From Njordibacter sp028825405 (GTDB taxonomy: Bacteria > Pseudomonadota > Gammaproteobacteria > Pseudomonadales > Balneatricaceae), in contig NZ_CP159829.1 of the NCBI RefSeq assembly GCF_047730065.1, positions 2,356,001 through 2,420,000 of the forward strand: a DNA stretch of 64,000 nucleotides. Reading direction: 5' to 3'. How positions within the stretch are numbered: the stretch's first letter is position 1; the number at the start of each line of letters is the position of its first letter. The notes under the pieces are model-generated. The model had not been told where the DNA came from and did no database searches. It worked only from the letters and a program-made list of their open reading frames with translations. Positions 60,400 to 64,000 of the stretch are shown one piece after another. The translations under genes and the position numbers were made by a program.

Positions 60400-62274
60400 T
60401 TACTGCCCTCGCATAAATAACTTGTCTAACTCAGATAGACTTAACTGAGTCCATGTAGGGCGCCCATGATTGCATTGACCACTGCGCTCCGTAATTTCCA
60501 TGTCTCGCAACAACGCGTTCATTTCGACATGATTAAGTCGACGGTTAGCCCGCACCGCCCCATGGCATGCCATGGTGCCTAAGAGTTCATTATGAGCAGC
60601 CCTGATGCGGTCACTGCTACCATAGGTAACGACATCTGCCAATACATCACGCACCAGTTGTTCAACATTAGCATGTTGCAACAAACTCGGTACTTGCCGC
60701 ACCAGTATATTTTCACTGCCAGCCCTATCAATGACAAAACCTAGCTCAGCAAATAGCTCTTGCTGAGTCTCAACTTGATCGGCCTCGCGGGAACTCACAG
60801 CTATGGAGATGGGCACTAATAAAGGCTGCGCTTTTATACCCTGTTGGGCCCAAGAAATTTTCATTTTTTCATAAACAATGCGCTCATGAGCAGCATGCAT
60901 ATCTACTAATATTAAGCCTTTAGCATTTTCAGACACAATATAAATGCCATGTAACTGGGCCACAGCGTAACCCAAAGGAGGTACTTGGCCAGCCTCTATT
61001 GCAGCACCCTCTGACGTATTTAGGTCTCCATGCAAGCTTGCATACACTTGAGCCTGTTCCTGCATTTGCCTTGGAGAATATTGATTGAAAGAAGCACCCT
61101 GCCAAGGCATAGGCTGCATGGCTGGTGCTGCAGGGTTACCTGCTGTTTGGCCCAAGTCTACTTGAGTTTGACCTGCAAACACCCCTGTCTCAAGCCCCTG
61201 TGCTGGCATTGCCGCCTGTTCCTGCATCACCCCCAACTGTTCAATTCCACCCCCAGTTGGCGTTTCTGGTCGAACCTGAGCCAGGGCTTTATGTAAACTC
61301 CGAAAGATAAAATCATGCACTAGGCGACCATCACGAAACCGCACTTCGCTTTTAGTAGGGTGGACGTTCACATCTACATTGGCTGACTCAAGCTCTAAAT
61401 ACAAAACAAAGGCTGGGTGACGGCCGTGGTAAAGCACATCACGGTAGGCCTGACGAACAGCATGGCCTACTAACTTATCACGCACTACGCGGCCGTTGAC
61501 AAAAAAGTACTGCAAGTCCATTTGGCTTCGAGAAAAAGTGGGCAATCCAACCCACCCCCATAACCTTAAACCGGGTGCTTCCATTTCTATATGTAAAGCT
61601 TGTTCTATGAAGGCGGGTCCGCACACACTAGCCACACGTTTTTCTTGCGCTGCTTGGGTATCTGCTGGACGTAAGCTGTGAATCACTTTTTGATTGTGCT
61701 TCAGACTAAAAGCCACGTCAAAACGACTTAAGGCCAGACGTTTTAGCACTTCTTCTAAATGACCAAACTCCGTTTTTTCTGTGCGTAAAAACTTTCGCCT
61801 AGCAGGGGTGTTAAAAAACAAGTCCCTAACTTCAACGCTCGTGCCTATAGGATGCGCAGCAGGCTGCAATTGTGCCTTCATATCGCGGCCTTCAGTGATC
61901 ACCTGCCAAGCGTTGTCTTGACCCTCAATATTGGATGTTAAGGTTAATCGGGATACCGAACTTACACTTGCTAGCGCTTCTCCCCGGAAGCCGAGACTTT
62001 TTACTGATTCTAAATCGTCTAAACTAGAGATTTTACTGGTTGCATGTCGACTCAGCGCCAACTCAAGATCTTGTTCACCAATACCGCTGCCATTATCACG
62101 CACCCGCATCAGCTTTACGCCGCCTTGTTCTGCTTCGACATCAATTCTTGTGGCTTTAGCATCAAGACAGTTTTCCAACAGTTCTTTTATGACTGAAGCT
62201 GGCCGCTCTACCACTTCACCGGCAGCAATTTGGTTGGCCAAACGAGGACTTAGTTGATGGATTTTTGCAATCAT
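60400..62274 (-). CDS. mutL: DNA mismatch repair protein MutL, endonuclease type
   Basis: 624 residues. GHKL ATPase motifs 'ELLENCLDAKATRIDVE', 'RDNGSGI', 'SLGFRGEALASVSSVS'. The C-terminal domain has 'DMHAAHERIVYE', a form of the DQHA(x2)E(x4)E nuclease motif, and 'CNHGRPTW', as in Pseudomonas MutL; Enterobacteria with MutH lack it. The linker (about 345-430) is Gln/Ala/Pro-rich. MutL couples mismatch recognition to strand removal. The host probably does not use Dam/MutH. Confidence 0.96.
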   Translation of the reverse strand: MIAKIHQLSPRLANQIAAGEVVERPASVIKELLENCLDAKATRIDVEAEQGGVKLMRVRDNGSGIGEQDLELALSRHATSKISSLDDLESVKSLGFRGEALASVSSVSRLTLTSNIEGQDNAWQVITEGRDMKAQLQPAAHPIGTSVEVRDLFFNTPARRKFLRTEKTEFGHLEEVLKRLALSRFDVAFSLKHNQKVIHSLRPADTQAAQEKRVASVCGPAFIEQALHIEMEAPGLRLWGWVGLPTFSRSQMDLQYFFVNGRVVRDKLVGHAVRQAYRDVLYHGRHPAFVLYLELESANVDVNVHPTKSEVRFRDGRLVHDFIFRSLHKALAQVRPETPTGGGIEQLGVMQEQAAMPAQGLETGVFAGQTQVDLGQTAGNPAAPAMQPMPWQGASFNQYSPRQMQEQAQVYASLHGDLNTSEGAAIEAGQVPPLGYAVAQLHGIYIVSENAKGLILVDMHAAHERIVYEKMKISWAQQGIKAQPLLVPISIAVSSREADQVETQQELFAELGFVIDRAGSENILVRQVPSLLQHANVEQLVRDVLADVVTYGSSDRIRAAHNELLGTMACHGAVRANRRLNHVEMNALLRDMEITERSGQCNHGRPTWTQLSLSELDKLFMRGQ

Positions 62275-62306
62275 TGGGGACTCGTAATCAATAATGGACA
62301 GGCCAA

Positions 62307-63674
62307 CTAGCCAGCTGGAATAATCAGCACTCTACCCACCTGCAAGGTGGATTTATTAGTCATTTTATTAGCAATTTGCAACCGCTTCACACTGGTACTA
62401 AAACGCTGGGCAATGCGTGAAAGTGTATCACCTGACACCACTTTATAGGAGCGTAATTTTCGCTTTGCTTCTACCACAGAGGCGATGTAAGTATTCGCTT
62501 CAGGATGATTGTAAAAGTAGTTTTTTATACCCATAAAAATAGCCTTAGCCATTTTTTTTTGATACTGCTTAGTGCGCAGCTTTGCAGCCTCACCAGGATT
62601 AGAAATAAACCCAGTCTCCACAAGAATAGAGGGCACATCGGGTGATTTAAGTACCACAAAACCAGCTTTTTCTACATGTTTTTTATGCAACCTAGCAATT
62701 TTCCCGATATTTCCAAGCACTTCTCGAGCAATGCCCTCACCAGTTGTTTGGCTGTAGTTCATCGACATGTCGATTAATGTCATCACCACATCATCCTCTT
62801 TATCTTCCAAGCTAATACCACCAATGCCTCCAATTTGGTCAGCATCATTTTCTTTTTGCGCCAACCATCGTCCCATTTCACTTGAGGCTCCTCGAGACGA
62901 CAATATCCACACCGATGCCCCTTTGGCTTTGCCATTTTTAAAAGCATCGGCATGAATGGAAATAAACAAATCTGCCTTGGCTTTGCGGGCTTTGTTAGTT
63001 CGCCCCCTAAGACTAATATAGTAATCACCTGTGCGAGTCAGCAGCGGCTCAAACCCTGGTTCCTTTTTTAATAGCGCTTCTAGGTATTTCGCAATGCTTA
63101 AAACCACACGCTTTTCTTGTAACTTTTTACCACCAAACCTGGGGCCTAAAGCACCAGGGTCTTCGCCACCATGGCCAGCATCTATGGCAATCAGAATGTC
63201 CCTTTGACTATCCAGCAGGTCCAAGCTACTTAGGGCAGTGGTTTTTGGCTGTGATGGCTTTGCCACAGTGCCTGCTGCAAGTTTTACTGGCGGTTTTTTA
63301 TAATTGGATAAATCGACCACCAAACGATGACCATAACTCGAGTTCGGCACCAAGGTGAAAATTTTGTGATTAGTTTTGTATGCTAAGTCGAGCACTAACC
63401 TTAATTTGTTATCGCTACGTTGGCTAGACCGAATACTGCGTATGGGACTGTTAGTAAAGTCTAATACTAAAGAGGTGGCCAAAGTACTTCGATCAATATC
63501 AATCACCAGACGGTCTGGATTATCTAGCGTAATTTCTTCAAAGGTAACAGCAGCACTGGTGTCAAACACTAACCGTGTATTATCAGGAGCAGGCCAAATA
63601 CGAATATTTTCTATACTGGCTGCCCACGTAAGCAAAGGGCAGCTCACTAATAAAGCCCAAAACAAAAACCTCAT
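62307..63674 (-). CDS. amiB: N-acetylmuramoyl-L-alanine amidase with AMIN and LysM domains
   Basis: 455 residues. Signal peptide 1-19, AMIN domain (about 22-130), Amidase_3 domain with zinc residues in 'IDAGHGGEDPGALG', 'FISIHADAF' and 'ILVETGFISN', and a C-terminal LysM (about 408-453, 'VSGDTLSRIAQRFSTSVKRL'). It cuts septal peptidoglycan during daughter cell separation. A helix-like insert (about 275-305) corresponds to the EnvC-regulated autoinhibitory part. Its ATG overlaps the tsaE stop. Confidence 0.95.
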   Translation of the reverse strand: MRFLFWALLVSCPLLTWAASIENIRIWPAPDNTRLVFDTSAAVTFEEITLDNPDRLVIDIDRSTLATSLVLDFTNSPIRSIRSSQRSDNKLRLVLDLAYKTNHKIFTLVPNSSYGHRLVVDLSNYKKPPVKLAAGTVAKPSQPKTTALSSLDLLDSQRDILIAIDAGHGGEDPGALGPRFGGKKLQEKRVVLSIAKYLEALLKKEPGFEPLLTRTGDYYISLRGRTNKARKAKADLFISIHADAFKNGKAKGASVWILSSRGASSEMGRWLAQKENDADQIGGIGGISLEDKEDDVVMTLIDMSMNYSQTTGEGIAREVLGNIGKIARLHKKHVEKAGFVVLKSPDVPSILVETGFISNPGEAAKLRTKQYQKKMAKAIFMGIKNYFYNHPEANTYIASVVEAKRKLRSYKVVSGDTLSRIAQRFSTSVKRLQIANKMTNKSTLQVGRVLIIPAG

Positions 63675-64000
63675 TGCTGCACCTTACCTAGGTGAACCAA
63701 AACGCCATCACCCATGTTGGTTTGAGCCACAAAGGTAAGTTTGCGCCCCCGCTCCAATGGGTGAATCGTTAAAACAACATCGGCAGTGGGTAGGAAACCC
63801 TTACCTTTATCCGGCCACTCTACTAAATTAATCGCACAGCCATCAAAGTAGTCTCGAATACCCAAGTATTCTAATTCTTCAGGGTGCCCCAAGCGATAAA
63901 GGTCGAAGTGATGTACCTTTTGCTGCTTAAACTGATAAGGTTCCACCAGTGTATAAGTGGGGCTTTTGGTTGCTCCTTGATGGCCAAAGTGACGCATAAT
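63671..64000 (-). CDS. tsaE: tRNA threonylcarbamoyladenosine biosynthesis ATPase TsaE, 5' part missing
   Basis: The last 109 codons are present; the P-loop and start lie beyond the right edge. 'GATKSPTYTLVEPYQ', 'VHHFDLYRLGHPEELEYLGI' and 'AINLVEWPDKG' are TsaE words (Walker B-like and switch regions). TsaE works with TsaB and TsaD in making t6A37 of tRNA. Interesting in passing: TrmO, which methylates t6A, is also in this window. Overlaps amiB by ATGA. Confidence 0.94.
   Translation of the reverse strand: MMRHFGHQGATKSPTYTLVEPYQFKQQKVHHFDLYRLGHPEELEYLGIRDYFDGCAINLVEWPDKGKGFLPTADVVLTIHPLERGRKLTFVAQTNMGDGVLVHLGKVQQ

Overview
The window is one continuous stretch of a gammaproteobacterial chromosome with a GC content in the mid-forties by eye and dense coding on both strands. 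Two long blocks of conserved genes keep the order known from Pseudomonas-type Gammaproteobacteria: rpsP-rimM-trmD-rplS followed by xerD-dsbC-hom-thrC-recJ (23.6-32.0 kb, minus strand), and tsaE-amiB-mutL-miaA-hfq-hflX-hflK-hflC-DUF2065-hisZ-purA-rnr-rlmB with rpsF-rpsR-DUF2232-rplI-dnaB (42.8-64.0 kb, minus strand). Betaine synthesis genes, a DMSP-lyase-type cupin and a TAXI-type TRAP transporter point to a marine heterotroph, probably an uncultured lineage; species cannot be named from the sequence. No rRNA, tRNA, CRISPR array, insertion sequence or phage gene was seen.

Region 1 (1-8.8 kb) is a catabolic module. On the minus strand a TAXI solute receptor, a fused TRAP permease, a class III aminotransferase and a beta-keto acid cleavage enzyme (BKACE, cut by the window edge) form an operon. 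Divergently lie an RpiR regulator, an amidase and a DMT exporter. The divergent control region holds a 20-bp inverted repeat inside a recognisable promoter. The simplest reading is uptake of an amino acid, transamination to a beta-keto acid and acetyl-CoA-dependent cleavage; the substrate is unknown.

Region 2 (8.8-23.6 kb) mixes metabolism and osmolyte genes: a zinc-less MDR oxidoreductase, a DMSP-lyase-type cupin, a threonine aldolase, the ilvY/ilvC pair, a ModF-like tandem ATPase, an EmrE-like SMR transporter next to betI, a GT2-YdjC fusion protein, betA and betB with promoter and candidate BetI operator, a membrane-anchored EEP-family phosphatase and a DUF1289 protein.

Region 3 (23.6-32.0 kb) is the first conserved block. 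Region 4 (32.0-42.8 kb) is accessory: an 880-bp almost empty stretch, a translationally coupled pair of glycosyltransferases (one with HEAT-like repeats fused to a GT4 enzyme, the other GT1), an M14 deacylase, an FAD amine oxidase with a coupled small protein, trmO, bioA with a thioesterase, and a zinc-ribbon protein. Region 5 (42.8-64.0 kb) is the second conserved block, interrupted on the plus strand by ytoQ, a MATE transporter and a membrane J-domain protein.

The best candidates for undescribed biology are the GT2-YdjC fusion (a one-protein version of a polyprenyl-phosphate aminosugar transferase plus deacetylase), the HEAT-GT4/GT1 pair, and the BKACE operon with unknown substrate.
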